NCBI RefSeq assembly: GCF_036865545.1 | Contig: NZ_CP142208.1 | Coordinates: 3,844,001-3,908,000 of the forward strand | Length of the DNA stretch: 64,000 nucleotides | Direction of reading: 5' to 3' | Origin: Erwinia sp. E_sp_B01_1 | Lineage (GTDB): Bacteria; Pseudomonadota; Gammaproteobacteria; Enterobacterales; Enterobacteriaceae | In this document: positions 29,282-40,600 of the stretch, piece after piece | Numbering within the stretch: position 1 is the stretch's first letter | How the letters are laid out: every line of letters begins with the position of its first letter | Made by a program: the position numbers and the translations under genes | The notes under the pieces: generated by a model | The model's input: the letters and a program-made list of their open reading frames with translations, nothing else | Told to the model about the DNA's origin: nothing | Databases searched by the model: none

Positions 29282-31117
29282 TTACTCCACCAGCCTCTCT
29301 ACCAGCCCACTTCGCCTCAGGGTGCGCATTTTAACCGCGCTGTGCAGCACAGGTGTTTCTGCATAAAGCGTCAGACGCTGTTTGGCCCTGGTGATGGCGG
29401 TATAGACCAGCTCACGGGTCAGTACCGGGGTGTACTGTACGGGCAGGACCAGCAGCGTATGCTCAAACTCTGAACCCTGCGATTTGTGTACGGTCATGGC
29501 CCAGGCTGTATCATGCGGCGGCAACCGGCTGGGCAGCACCGCTTTGATACTGCCATCGGGCAACGGGAAGAAGACCTTAAGTGCCCCTTCCTCATCCGGC
29601 ATGGCGATACCAATATCGCCGTTAAACAGCCCCAGCGTGCTGTCGTTGCGGGCAATCATCACCGGACGGCCCACATACCATTTCCCGGCCGGTCCTGGTG
29701 AGCGGCGAATCAGTCCCGCCCTGAGCAGAGAAACTTCGATGCGCTCGTTAAGCCCCATCACGCCAAATGGCCCTTCGCGTAGGGCGCACAGCAGCTGGAA
29801 ACGGCCAAAAGCTTTTAACACTTCCTGAGGTTCAGCGCCCTCTGCCAGGCAGCTAAGGTAGTGCCGGTAGCCCACAACGCCCGCAGAAAGAAGATGCTGA
29901 TAAGCCTCGCTGCTGTTCAGTGAGAAGCGCTCGATATCGGTAAATCCGCTATCAAAAACCTTTTCCACCTGCCGCGTTTCCCCGGCATTCACCGCCAGTG
30001 CAAGCTGACCAATACCGGAAGAGGCATCAAAACGGTAGCTTTTACGCAGCAGGCAAATACTGTCGCGCACCAGAGGAGCCTGAGCGTCATTATTTCCTTC
30101 GACTGCGTAGCCGGTGAGTTCAGAGAGCTCCGCCGCCCGTTCAGGGCTGTAGCCCGCTTCCGCACAGCGGCAGATATCGCCCAGCACGGCCCCGGCTTCT
30201 ACTGAAGCCAGTTGATCGCGATCGCCAAGGAAAATGACCCTCGCGTGTGGCGGTAAAGCAGCAATCAGGTTCGCCATCATCGGCAAATCCACCATTGAGG
30301 CTTCATCGACCACCAACAAATCCAGGTGCAAAGGATTACCGGCGTGATAGCGCATTCTCTGGCTGCCAGGTACCGCGCCCATCAGTCGGTGCAGCGTGGT
30401 CGCTTCGGCCGGGAAGCGCTGTTTCTCTTCGTCGCTGACATCCAGCTGTTGCAGCGCTTTCCCCAGTGATTCGGTCAGCCTTGCGGCAGCTTTGCCCGTA
30501 GGGGCGGCGAGGCGGATACGCATCGCACCTTCAGACAGCGCCAGCATTGTCGCCAGTAATTTTGCTACCGTCGTGGTTTTCCCGGTTCCCGGTCCGCCAG
30601 AGATCACCGCGATTTGCCGGGTGATGGCGACCGCCGCCGCAATTTTCTGCCAGTTATCCGGCTGCAGACCAAACTGCTTATCCAGCGCGGCCCGCACCAG
30701 CGAACGATCAAACGCAGCAACAGGAGACTCACGGACAATAAACTGCGCCACATGGCCCTCAGACTGCCACATACGGTGCAGGTAGAGACGCTGTTGATGC
30801 AGCACCAGCGGCGTGGCCGTTGTTCCATCACCTACCGCATGGGAGCCCTGCAGCAGAGCCAGCCAGTCCGGCTCTCCGGCTGCCTGCCAGAGTTGACGGG
30901 CAAATTCAGGATGGCGTCCATCAAACAGCGACTGCTCGGTAAGCTGCACCAGCGGCAGGCAAACGTGTCCTTCCCCCGCTTCTGCACTGACACAGGCCGC
31001 CGCCAGCATCAGCCAGGGCTGCTCTTCGCTGGCCACCATACCGGCAAACTGAACGTCCAGAGAACGAAACAGCCGTTGTTCGCAGCCCTGCTGCAGCAGG
31101 GCAATTATTCCTGACAT
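29282..31117 (-). CDS. recD: Exodeoxyribonuclease V subunit alpha RecD
   Basis: RecD is the fast 5'-3' helicase of RecBCD, which processes double-strand ends for recombination and degrades foreign linear DNA. The 611 residues (E. coli 608) have the Walker A motif SGGPGTGKTTT with Lys180, the adjacent motif APTGKAAARLTESLG near 215, DEASMVDLPMM near 275 and FLGDRDQLASVEAGAVLG near 300. The C-terminal helicase motif is WAMTVHKSQGSEF near 545. The start overlaps the recB end by 13 bp, so translation is coupled. Confidence 0.97.
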   Translation of the reverse strand: MSGIIALLQQGCEQRLFRSLDVQFAGMVASEEQPWLMLAAACVSAEAGEGHVCLPLVQLTEQSLFDGRHPEFARQLWQAAGEPDWLALLQGSHAVGDGTTATPLVLHQQRLYLHRMWQSEGHVAQFIVRESPVAAFDRSLVRAALDKQFGLQPDNWQKIAAAVAITRQIAVISGGPGTGKTTTVAKLLATMLALSEGAMRIRLAAPTGKAAARLTESLGKALQQLDVSDEEKQRFPAEATTLHRLMGAVPGSQRMRYHAGNPLHLDLLVVDEASMVDLPMMANLIAALPPHARVIFLGDRDQLASVEAGAVLGDICRCAEAGYSPERAAELSELTGYAVEGNNDAQAPLVRDSICLLRKSYRFDASSGIGQLALAVNAGETRQVEKVFDSGFTDIERFSLNSSEAYQHLLSAGVVGYRHYLSCLAEGAEPQEVLKAFGRFQLLCALREGPFGVMGLNERIEVSLLRAGLIRRSPGPAGKWYVGRPVMIARNDSTLGLFNGDIGIAMPDEEGALKVFFPLPDGSIKAVLPSRLPPHDTAWAMTVHKSQGSEFEHTLLVLPVQYTPVLTRELVYTAITRAKQRLTLYAETPVLHSAVKMRTLRRSGLVERLVE

Positions 31118-34100
31118 AAATCCTCATGCTCTTTCCCGGCAAACAGGGCATCCAGCGATGCGATGAAGGCCGCATCTGGCCGGGTCCGGTAGATCCCGTT
31201 CCCGCCGGCTGAACCGTCGATACCGCGTAAAAACAGATAGAATACGCCACCAAAGTGCTGCTGATAGTCATAATCAGCCAGTCGGTGGCACAGATAACGG
31301 TGAAGCGCCAGGCTGTAAAGCTGGTACTGCAGGTCATAACGATGGGCCTGCATTGCGTGGGCCATCGCTTGCGGGGTGTAATCCTCTGCCGAGGCACCCA
31401 GCCAGTTAGATTTATAATCCAGCAGGTAGTATTTCCCCTGCCAGCAGAATACCAGGTCAATAAAGCCTTTAAGCATCCCCTGCACCTGCTGAAAATTCAG
31501 CGGCGGGCAGGTTGCCGACAGCTCATCATGCTGACGGATCAGGGAGTCCAGGCTGCTGGCTGAAAGCATCTGCCTGATGGGAAGGTAAAACTGTAATTCT
31601 ACCTGGCGTTTGTCGGCGGGCAGCTGGCTCAGGCTGACACCCGTTTCATCCAGCGGCGTTTGCAGAATACACTCCAGCCACTGCTTCATTACCGGCAGCC
31701 AGGCAATATCATGCCCCTGAGCCAGCAACTGCTCACTCAACCACTCCTCATCAACCGGCTGAGTGAAATCCAGCCCCTCAAACAAGCTGTGCAGAAATGT
31801 GCCCGGCGCAGCCCCACGGGGGAAGCTGTGCGGCGTGAGTTCCGCCACCCTCTGAGCCTGGCTTTCGCCTGCTGCGTCCACATCCAGCCGGGGAAGAAGA
31901 TCAAAGGCGGCCGAGTGGCCATGCTGCTGGAGCCCGGAATAGCTGGTAACGCGCCATTCATCACGCAGCGAACGGGTGATTTGCTGGCTGGTGAGCGTTT
32001 GCTCTGCCGCCTGCTGAGGCCGCCACGGGGTGGTATCCGGTGCTCCGGCAATGACGATATCCGAAGCAGCACTTTTCAAAGCCTGAAGCTGGTCACGCAG
32101 TTGGCTGGCATCCGCCGCTTCCCCCTTTTGCACCAGATAGCCCAGTGCGCTGTGGTGCAGGTCGCTGCTGCCCTCTTTCTTGCGGTTGCCTTTCACCAGC
32201 GGTGCAATGCCGACGCTGCAATGCCAGACTGAGCGGGTCAGGGCAACATAGAGCAGCCGCAGATCCTCAGCCAGACGCTCCTGTTCCGCCAGTTCCACGC
32301 TCTCTTCATCGTTGTACAGGTCAAGAAACGCCTGAAAACTTTCGCGATCGTGGTAGATGCCCTGGCCTGCCTCACGATAATTAGCGGCAAACGGCAGCCA
32401 GACCAGCGGATACTGTAGCCCTTTGGATTTGTGAATAGTGACAATCTGCACCAGGTGACGATCGCTCTCCAGCCTTAGCTGCTGGCTGGAAGACTGTCCG
32501 TTGGGCTGCGCGACTTCCTGCGCCAGCCAGCGGACCAGCGCATATTCGCTGTCCAGTTGGGCTGAGGCTTCCTGCAACAGTTCGCCAAGATGAAGAAGGT
32601 CGGTCAGCCGCCGTTCGCCGCTCTCTGAGGCCAGCAGGTTTTCTGCAATATGCCGGTTCACCATCAGCTCACGCAGCATCGGCAGAACGCCACGTTTAAG
32701 CCAGCGCTGGCGGTAGCGGTCAAACTCATCCACCAACGCATCCCAGGCGCGCTCATCCTGGTTCAGGGCATCCAGCGTGGGCGCATCCAGACCAAAAATA
32801 CTGGTCGCCAGCGCACTGCGCAGCACCCGCTCCTGTTCAGGCGCCAGAACGGCCTGCAGCAGCCATAGCATTTCACGGGCTTCGGGCGTGGTGAAAACGC
32901 TGTCACGGTTTGAGAGGTAAACGGAGGGAATAGCCAGGCTGTTCAGGGCTTCCCTCATTACCGCGGCTTCCCCGCGGCTACGAACCAGAATAGTGATATC
33001 CGAAGCCTGCACGGGGCGCTGTTGTTCACCCTTACCCAGCAGCGCGGTGCCCTGCTGACCTGCGGTCAGCCAGTGGCAGATATCGGCAGCGCACTGACGT
33101 GCCATAAACTGTTGATAATCCGTCACGCCAACGCCGTCCCCCGGCTGTAGCCAGAAGCGTAAGGCGGGCTGCTCTTGCCCCTCCAGGGTAAAGCTGAGCG
33201 CCGCATTGGGGGCCGCAGGCTGTACGGCCAGAAAAGGAATATCACTGAACAGAAAAGGGTGCTGCTGCTGCGAAAACAGCTGATTTACGCTGTTCACCAT
33301 GCCAGGGGAAGAGCGCCAGTTAGTATCCAGCGTATAGTGGGCGCTGACTTCGTTACGCGCCTTCATATAGGTGAAAATATCCGCCCCGCGAAAAGCGTAG
33401 ATCGCCTGTTTGGGATCGCCAATCAGCAGCAACGCGTGCTCCGGTTGCCCGACATACAGCGTGCGGAAAATACGGTATTGCTGAGGATCGGTGTCCTGGA
33501 ATTCATCAATCAGCGCAACCGGATAGCGGGATCGAATCGCCAGCGCCAGCGCCTCACCGGTAGGTTGCTGCAATGCGGCATCCAGCCCGCCCAGCAGGTC
33601 ATCAAAGCCCAGCAGCGCATTCAACCGCTTCTCTTTCTGCGTGACGAAACGGATTTCGCTCAACGCCCGCGCTATCACCAGCTCACGCAGCGAGAGCGGT
33701 TCCGCCAGAAAGCGGTCAATTTCAGTAAACAGCGGATGCTGAGGCGCCTCGCCTTTTTTGGTTTTATCCAGTAAGACGTTCTGCCCAAAGCGTTCAAGCT
33801 CTTTGGGAAAACTGTAATCTTCGGTCTCTTCTGAAGCCCACTGCGTCAGTTTATCCAGCCAGGCTGGTAAATGCTTACTGCTGTAACTGCGCTTATCCAC
33901 ACCGGACTGCGCGATGAGATCGTGCAAATTTCCGGCAGCAAGCCACGCGGCTTTTATCCGCAGAATTTCGGCGATGATTTTTTCGTGCCGTTCGGTGAAG
34001 GTTTCTTCCAGGTTGGGCGGGTTCTTCAGCGCAGGCGCTTCACCGCTGAGCCACGGAGAGAGCGTGGTCAGTAAGGGTTCCGGCCCCTGCCAGAGCTGAG

Positions 34101-34650
34101 ACATCACCCTGGCGATCGGCAGTGGCAAAGGATGGCAATGACGACGCCAGAAGTCCGCCGCTGCCTGACGGCGCAGCGGGAGCTCATCCTCGATCAGTTG
34201 CTGTTCAAACAACATGCCGGACTCGAAGGCGTTGAGGTTGAGCATTCGCTGGCAAAAACCGTGGATGGTGAAAATGCCTGCATCATCCATTTGCCTCTCA
34301 GCCGCCAGCAACCGGGCAGCCGCCTGAGTCTTATCAGGGATTTGATCCAGCAACCGGGCAAGCATCGGATCGGAAGTCTGACCCCGGACGCAGGCAATAC
34401 GCAGCCTGTGGATATTCTCGCGGATGCGGCCACGCAGTTCTGCTGTGGCGGCTTCGGTAAAAGTCACCACCAGAATTTCTTCCACCGGAAGGGGACGGGA
34501 ATAAGCCGCTTCGCCCCCCAGCCCCAGCAGCAGGCGCAGGTAAAGCAGCCCGATAGTGAACGTTTTACCCGTGCCTGCCGAGGCCTCAATAAGCCTTTCG
34601 CCCTGCAAAGGCAGCGTTAAGGGATCAAGAGGCTGGGCATATTGCATCAT
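31105..34650 (-). CDS. recB: Exodeoxyribonuclease V subunit beta RecB
   Basis: RecB is the 3'-5' SF1 helicase and the only nuclease subunit of RecBCD. The 1181 residues (E. coli 1180) begin with the Walker A motif EASAGTGKTFTIGLLYLRL near residue 25. Other helicase motifs are DEFQDTDPQQYRIF near 390, GDPKQAIYAFRGADI near 435 and VTIHKSKGLQYPLVWLP near 750. The nuclease domain carries GFIDLVF and the catalytic block DYKSNWLG near 1080. The ATG at 34650 overlaps the ptrA stop (ATGATG context), and the 3' end overlaps recD. Confidence 0.98.
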   Translation of the reverse strand: MMQYAQPLDPLTLPLQGERLIEASAGTGKTFTIGLLYLRLLLGLGGEAAYSRPLPVEEILVVTFTEAATAELRGRIRENIHRLRIACVRGQTSDPMLARLLDQIPDKTQAAARLLAAERQMDDAGIFTIHGFCQRMLNLNAFESGMLFEQQLIEDELPLRRQAAADFWRRHCHPLPLPIARVMSQLWQGPEPLLTTLSPWLSGEAPALKNPPNLEETFTERHEKIIAEILRIKAAWLAAGNLHDLIAQSGVDKRSYSSKHLPAWLDKLTQWASEETEDYSFPKELERFGQNVLLDKTKKGEAPQHPLFTEIDRFLAEPLSLRELVIARALSEIRFVTQKEKRLNALLGFDDLLGGLDAALQQPTGEALALAIRSRYPVALIDEFQDTDPQQYRIFRTLYVGQPEHALLLIGDPKQAIYAFRGADIFTYMKARNEVSAHYTLDTNWRSSPGMVNSVNQLFSQQQHPFLFSDIPFLAVQPAAPNAALSFTLEGQEQPALRFWLQPGDGVGVTDYQQFMARQCAADICHWLTAGQQGTALLGKGEQQRPVQASDITILVRSRGEAAVMREALNSLAIPSVYLSNRDSVFTTPEAREMLWLLQAVLAPEQERVLRSALATSIFGLDAPTLDALNQDERAWDALVDEFDRYRQRWLKRGVLPMLRELMVNRHIAENLLASESGERRLTDLLHLGELLQEASAQLDSEYALVRWLAQEVAQPNGQSSSQQLRLESDRHLVQIVTIHKSKGLQYPLVWLPFAANYREAGQGIYHDRESFQAFLDLYNDEESVELAEQERLAEDLRLLYVALTRSVWHCSVGIAPLVKGNRKKEGSSDLHHSALGYLVQKGEAADASQLRDQLQALKSAASDIVIAGAPDTTPWRPQQAAEQTLTSQQITRSLRDEWRVTSYSGLQQHGHSAAFDLLPRLDVDAAGESQAQRVAELTPHSFPRGAAPGTFLHSLFEGLDFTQPVDEEWLSEQLLAQGHDIAWLPVMKQWLECILQTPLDETGVSLSQLPADKRQVELQFYLPIRQMLSASSLDSLIRQHDELSATCPPLNFQQVQGMLKGFIDLVFCWQGKYYLLDYKSNWLGASAEDYTPQAMAHAMQAHRYDLQYQLYSLALHRYLCHRLADYDYQQHFGGVFYLFLRGIDGSAGGNGIYRTRPDAAFIASLDALFAGKEHEDLCQE

Positions 34651-37535
34651 GGTTTATCGCTTTTTACCGGGAAGGATTGCTGCAGTCTGGACACTTCTTC
34701 CCAGTTGGTAAAGCCTTCCGGCTTCGCATAATCTGCTTTCTCATGCTGGCTGCCTGAAATTTGTGATAACAGCGCCAGCCCCTGCGGTTGCATTACCGCA
34801 TCATGGAAAAACGTCGCCATTTTGGCGGGCGTCAGTGCCTGGATCTGCGCAATCACTTTCTCACGGGTATCAAACTTATAGTTTTCCCGGTTGAAATCTT
34901 TACTGAAGCGTCCGGCCTCTTCATCCAGGGTTTGAGGGCGCTGTTTCAGCTCGTTGATCATCGCCATCTGATACTGAGCAAAATCCTCTTTGCTCATCTC
35001 CCGCAGCCTTTTTTCCGCTGTCGGATAGAAAGCCTGAAAACGGGTTAACAGATAAGCCGGTTGCTTCACATTACTTTGCAGCAGGAAACCGATCCCCCAC
35101 TGTCTGCCCACTGGCATCTGGAAGGTGAAGACCGCATAACCAAGCTGCTCTTCGGTACGCAGTTGGTTATAGAACCAGGGCTGGATGATCTGGCTGAGCA
35201 GCGCGCTGCTGGCGATACTTTCATATTCCGGATATCCCAGCGGGACATACAGCGCGGCGAGAGCCGAATCGGTGCTGCTTCCGGCCTGCTGCAGATTAGC
35301 GGACGTTTTTTTGTCGATAACCAGATACTGGCTGTGCCACCAGCTCTGACCTTCACAACTTAGCTGGGAGTGAAGATCCGTCGCCAGTGATTTGGCGTTC
35401 TCTTCGCTGATGTTACCCACCACCATCAGCTCTGGCGTGGATTTCTCCAGCAGCATTTTGCGATAGGCAGCCAAATCTTCAAGCGTGATACCCGCCACCA
35501 GCGCCCGACGTTCGCTGCGCTGAGTGTAAGGCAACTGTGAAAGCATCTGGGCAGGTTGAATCGCCAGTTCAAAAGCTTTGCCCTTCTCCGCGGAAGCCAG
35601 ACGCTCCAGATACCAGGACTTCGCCTGATCCAGCAACTGTTGATCGGGCTGATAGCTGGCATAGTTCTTCAGTAGCTGTTTCATCAGTTCCGGCAGATGC
35701 TGCGTAAAGCCACTGGCGTTAAAGGTCACGCCATCGTCTTCGCCCGTGGAGAAGCTGATCCCCGCCACCGACGCCTGGGAGTTCAGCTCATCCAGCGCCA
35801 GCCCGGAGAGGTAATCGTTCAGGCCGTAAAGCACCTGGTTTTTTGCCGTGCTCATCGCCTCTTTGTTACGCAAGGCCAGAGTGATGCTGGCTTTAGGATC
35901 GTCGGCATAGAACTGGCTGGGCATATAGAACACCCGCAGGCCTGACTGGTTAATCACTTCAGCAGGATGTTCGTATTTGTGCTCAGGCTTAATTAAGGTG
36001 AAATCATCCGGGATATAGGGATTCAGCACCGGCAGCGACAGATCGATTTTTTCGCTGGCTGCCTGCCAGCGGGTAAATTGCGCCGCAGTCAGGGTATCGA
36101 CCTGGTAAGGCGCGTCTACAAAGTAAGCCATTTTATTGTGTGGCTCATCGGGACTGATATACCAGATACGGGCATTCTGCAGCGTCATCCCTTCAAGGCG
36201 ATCTTTGATGGCCTGCGGATCGTAACGATCGGCAATATAAGAAGCATCCAGCGTGTCGGCTACAGGTACGCGCAGCATGGTGTCGGCCAGCCATTCGATA
36301 TAATCCATATCCCTGGTGATCGACGGATAGCGGAAATCAAGATTCAGCACGTTAGCCACTTCATCGAAATAGCGTTTATCGATGCCGCCGTTACGCAGTT
36401 TATTGAGATAGCTGAAGATTGCGGCTATCACCTCATCCCGGTTTGCCTGCCCTTTATCGGTCAGTGACACGGAAATTGAGAACACGCCGCCGTTGCGGTC
36501 AACCATCGGGTCCGCGCCGGCAGTGATGGAATCCGCCAGCCCCTGACTTTGCAGCCAGTCTGACAGGGTGTTTTTACTGCGGTTGCCGATCAGATAAGCA
36601 ATCAGCGTATCGGTTTTGCTGCGGAATTTGTCGCTGTTGTTGTCGATACGGAATTCAATTTTTAACTGCTTGCGGGGCTGTGCCGGCACGTAGTGGATCA
36701 GAATACCTTTCTGCTTGTCAGTCACCACCGGCGCAGTGATAGCAGGCACTGTGGCATTGCGATTCTCCACCCGACCAAAGGTTTTAGCCGCAAGGGTCTG
36801 CAACTCACCCAGCGGCTTGTTGCTGTAAATCACCGCTTTCATCAGGTTGGCAGAGTAGTAGCGCTGATAGAACGCGGTCAGCGCATCGTGCAACTTGCTG
36901 TCAGGTTTGTCTTTCAACGTCTCAAGATTGCCGCCGGAGAACAGGGAGCTGGGGTGGTCAGGGTTCAGCGTTTCGGCCCCAACCTGCGCCATGCGTAACC
37001 CGTCGCGTGAGCGGGCCATAGTCAGTTCAGCATTCACCGCATGACGTTCGCGCTCGGCATTGACCGGGTCGAGCAGAGGTTCCGCAATAGCATCGGCCAG
37101 CCGATCCACGGCGGGTTCCAGCGCATCATTTTCCACTTCAAGGTAGAAAGCGGTGCGATAGGAGGCGGTACTGGCGTTATGGCTGCCACCGTGACGCTTA
37201 AGATACTCCGCCAGATTATCAGGCGAAGGGTAGCGTTTTGAACCCATCAGCAGCATGTGTTCAAGGTAGTGCGCCAGCCCCTGCTGGTTGCGGGGGTTAT
37301 CCAGAGAGCCCACCGGGATCGTCAGCGCCGAAAGCGATTTTGTCGCCTGAGGATCGGACACCAGCAGCACCGTCATGCCATTGTCCAGTTTGATCGCCTG
37401 ATACTCACGGGGATCTTTTTCACTTTTGCGGATAGCGTCAGGGATAAGCTTCCATCCTGGTTGCGCCTGAGTCAGTGAACTCCAGAAGGTAAACAGCAGG
37501 AAAAGCGGGGTGAACCAGACTGCATAACGACGCAT
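34647..37535 (-). CDS. ptrA: Protease III (pitrilysin) PtrA
   Basis: PtrA is a periplasmic zinc metalloendopeptidase of the M16 insulinase family that degrades small peptides. The 962 residues match E. coli. A signal peptide (MRRYAVWFTPLFLLF...LTQAQP) is followed by the inverted zinc motif HYLEH, residues 89-93. The distal glutamate region NAERERHAVNAE lies near 170. Four M16 modules follow. It sits between recC and recB, as in E. coli, although it has no known role in recombination. Its stop overlaps the recB start. Confidence 0.97.
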   Translation of the reverse strand: MRRYAVWFTPLFLLFTFWSSLTQAQPGWKLIPDAIRKSEKDPREYQAIKLDNGMTVLLVSDPQATKSLSALTIPVGSLDNPRNQQGLAHYLEHMLLMGSKRYPSPDNLAEYLKRHGGSHNASTASYRTAFYLEVENDALEPAVDRLADAIAEPLLDPVNAERERHAVNAELTMARSRDGLRMAQVGAETLNPDHPSSLFSGGNLETLKDKPDSKLHDALTAFYQRYYSANLMKAVIYSNKPLGELQTLAAKTFGRVENRNATVPAITAPVVTDKQKGILIHYVPAQPRKQLKIEFRIDNNSDKFRSKTDTLIAYLIGNRSKNTLSDWLQSQGLADSITAGADPMVDRNGGVFSISVSLTDKGQANRDEVIAAIFSYLNKLRNGGIDKRYFDEVANVLNLDFRYPSITRDMDYIEWLADTMLRVPVADTLDASYIADRYDPQAIKDRLEGMTLQNARIWYISPDEPHNKMAYFVDAPYQVDTLTAAQFTRWQAASEKIDLSLPVLNPYIPDDFTLIKPEHKYEHPAEVINQSGLRVFYMPSQFYADDPKASITLALRNKEAMSTAKNQVLYGLNDYLSGLALDELNSQASVAGISFSTGEDDGVTFNASGFTQHLPELMKQLLKNYASYQPDQQLLDQAKSWYLERLASAEKGKAFELAIQPAQMLSQLPYTQRSERRALVAGITLEDLAAYRKMLLEKSTPELMVVGNISEENAKSLATDLHSQLSCEGQSWWHSQYLVIDKKTSANLQQAGSSTDSALAALYVPLGYPEYESIASSALLSQIIQPWFYNQLRTEEQLGYAVFTFQMPVGRQWGIGFLLQSNVKQPAYLLTRFQAFYPTAEKRLREMSKEDFAQYQMAMINELKQRPQTLDEEAGRFSKDFNRENYKFDTREKVIAQIQALTPAKMATFFHDAVMQPQGLALLSQISGSQHEKADYAKPEGFTNWEEVSRLQQSFPVKSDKP

Positions 37536-37688
37536 TCATACTCCTCGACGATCTAATCTTCTGGCTGACAGAGACTTAACGTTCAGCAACAGAGGTTTAA
37601 CCTGGATAGTTCCCCTTCCGGCTGTGGACGAAAGGGAGCAAAAATCTAAAAAACGGCAAAGGGTTATAAAGTAACACTACAGGATGTC

Positions 37689-40600
37689 TTACTGCATGTC
37701 ATTCATCTGCAGCAGCGGCAGTAACCAGATCTCTGCGTTCTGCGCGATTTGCTGCATTGTTTCGTCGTCGAGCGTGCGGAACAGACGCGCCAGATAGGGA
37801 TCGCTTACTTCCCCCTCAATCTGCATATTTCCCTGCCAGGCCTGCAACAATTTAATACGGGCTTTGCCCTGAGTGCTGTCATCCTGCAACACCAGCCCGG
37901 ATTTTTTATCATAGGAGGCCTCAAGCCAGGCCCCCCGCTCCGCAACAGCAGCAGCAGTGGCGAACACATCCCCTGCCTGTAACCCTCAATGTAGCGCTCA
38001 AGCCATTCTCTGGCCTGCTCACCCGGCAGGGGCGGGAAGCGCCACTGACTCTCTTTCCGCCCGTACATCCTGCTTTCACCCTGCCCGCCCAGCATGCAGT
38101 AAACCAGATGCTCAAGCCACAAAGAGAGCCCGTCGGTGTAGTTCAAATGTCCTGGTCGCCAGCGTAGCAAGCCATCGTCCTGCACCTGTGGCAACCAGCC
38201 GCTGAGCTGAATACCCGCCACATGCAGGTTAATTTCGCGGCTGACGGACTCTTTACGCTGTTCACGCACGCGGCTGGCCAGCTCCGCCATCTCATCCTGC
38301 TGCTCCTGCCAAAAAAGTTCGCCATAAGCCCCAAAGGGAAGATTTCCCGCCGCGCGCTGTCTGTCATACAGAGGCTCGCTGGGCTGTTCATCAATCAGCG
38401 TATTGAGCAACTGCATGTTTACCTGATAACGGCTGAGATTATCCAGCGCGAACGGCTCCGCATCAGGCAGACCTGTCTCTTCCAGCATAAAGCTCACGCC
38501 AAGCCGCTGACTGAAGAAGGCGCGGACCGGATGCCGCCAGAAGCGCACCAGCTGATCAAAGTTAAGCTCCTCCAGCTCCTGTAACGGCAGCGGCTGCATA
38601 AAGGCAGGATGCGGTACGCCGCTGGCGCTGGCAGCGGGTAACCACTCACTGGCAAAACTTCGGTACTCCGACAGCGACGAGAAATTCTCGGCGGCAAAAG
38701 GCATGCGGCTGTGCAGATGGTGAATATGCTTTAACACCCCTTCCGCGCTGCTGTCCACATCCCGCAGCCGGTCGTCCGGCAGGCAGAAGCTCTGACTGAT
38801 GTATTCCACCAGTTCACTGACCAGCACGGAAGGAAATCGTTCCGAGTTATCCTGAATAGTGCGCCCGATATAGCTGATATAGAGCTGCTGCTGCGCCGAG
38901 TTAATGGCTTCCAGGAACAGATAGCGGTCGTCATCACGACGGCTACGATCGCCTTTTTTGGGTTGCAGGCTCATCAGGTCAAAGCCCAGCGGCGGAAGCG
39001 TTCGTGGGTAAACCCCGTCATTCATCCCCAGCAGACAAACCACTTTAAAAGGGACAGAACGCATCGGCATTAATGTACAAAAGTTTACCGGGCCGGCAAG
39101 AAAGCGCTGGCTGATCCTCTCCTGATCCAGACGCGATGCCAGTTCATCACGCAGGAGTGAAAGCGGGATCGCCTGCTGATACTGCGCCTGAATGCCGTGG
39201 TTAATTGCCTGGTTCCACTGCTCCTCAATCAATGCCATCGCGGCTTCGGTATCGGCATCCCCGGCAAAGAAATCATTAAGCAGTGCCCGACAAAGAGGCA
39301 GCCACTCCTCCAGCGGTCTGACAGAGGTTAACAGTGCCCGCCAGTGACGCAGGCGCATCAACAGTTCAGCCAGATTACCCGCCAGTTCGGCTATCAGCCC
39401 GCTGGATTCGTCATAGGGTAGAACGCCCTGCCAGTGCCCGCTGTCGCTGGTCATGGCATAACCCAGCAGCATCCTTGTCAGGCCAAAATGCCAGGTATGC
39501 TGCCCGGTGGGCGGAAGATCCAGATCGCGGAGGGTCTCATCGTCCAGCCCCCAGCGGATCCCGGACTCTTCCACCCAGTGGCGCAGGCGTTTCAGCCCTT
39601 CTTCGTCTATGGCAAACCGGTTAGCCAGTGCTGGCACCTCGAGCAGTGCCAGCACCTCTTCGGAGGTGAAGCGGCTGTCGGGCAAGCTCAACAGGGAAAT
39701 AAACGCCTGCAGCGCAGGATGGGCCTGGCTGGCACGGCGGTCAGAAATAGAGAAAGGCAGATAGCGGTCTGAAGGCGCATTGCCAAATACCGCCTGGATA
39801 AAGGGCGTATAGGCATCAATATCCGCCACCATCACAATGATGTCGCGTGGGGAAAGCGTCGGATCGCTCGCCATCATTTGCAGCAGCCGATCCTGCAACA
39901 CTTCAACCTCACGCTGAGGACTGTGGCAAAGATGGATACTGACGGACCTGTCTGCGGGATCCAGCAATCGCTTACCGACGCTGGTTTCCCACTCCTGCTG
40001 CTGCAGGCCTAATACGGCATTATCTTCCAGCTCCAGCAGGTCACGCTGCAAGGTTTGCAACAGCGTGCCAGGCTCAATATCAACAAACGCATCAATTTCC
40101 CGACACTCCATCTGCGCCAGCAGGAACAGATTATCCCGGCCCAGTTTCCCCCACGAGGCCAGCAGAGGATTACTCAGCTGCTGCTCTCCCACGTCGTTGA
40201 ATAAACCCGAAGCATCCTCATGACGAAACAGCGAGCTCTCCCGCTGGTGCTCATAATGTTGCCGGCGGCGGCTCTGGAGCTTTGCCAGGAACGCATAGTC
40301 CTGAATATCGCCCCAGTAATGACGGCAGGGATTGGTAAATAACAGATGAATATCAATGTGCCTGCCCAGCGCCTGCAAAGCCTGAAGATAAACGGGTGGC
40401 AGGGCTGAGATGCCACAGATAAACACCCTGTCTGGCAGGTTTGGCGGACGCTCGCTGCTCTTCTCCAGCGTATGAATAAAGCGGGCATAAAGATTGGCAC
40501 GGTGCCACTCTGGCTGTCCCAGTTCGCGCGTGTATTTCACCAGCGCGGCCCACAGAGGTGCCTGCCAGCGCTGCGCCTCCCCCAGGCCTTCTACAGGCTG

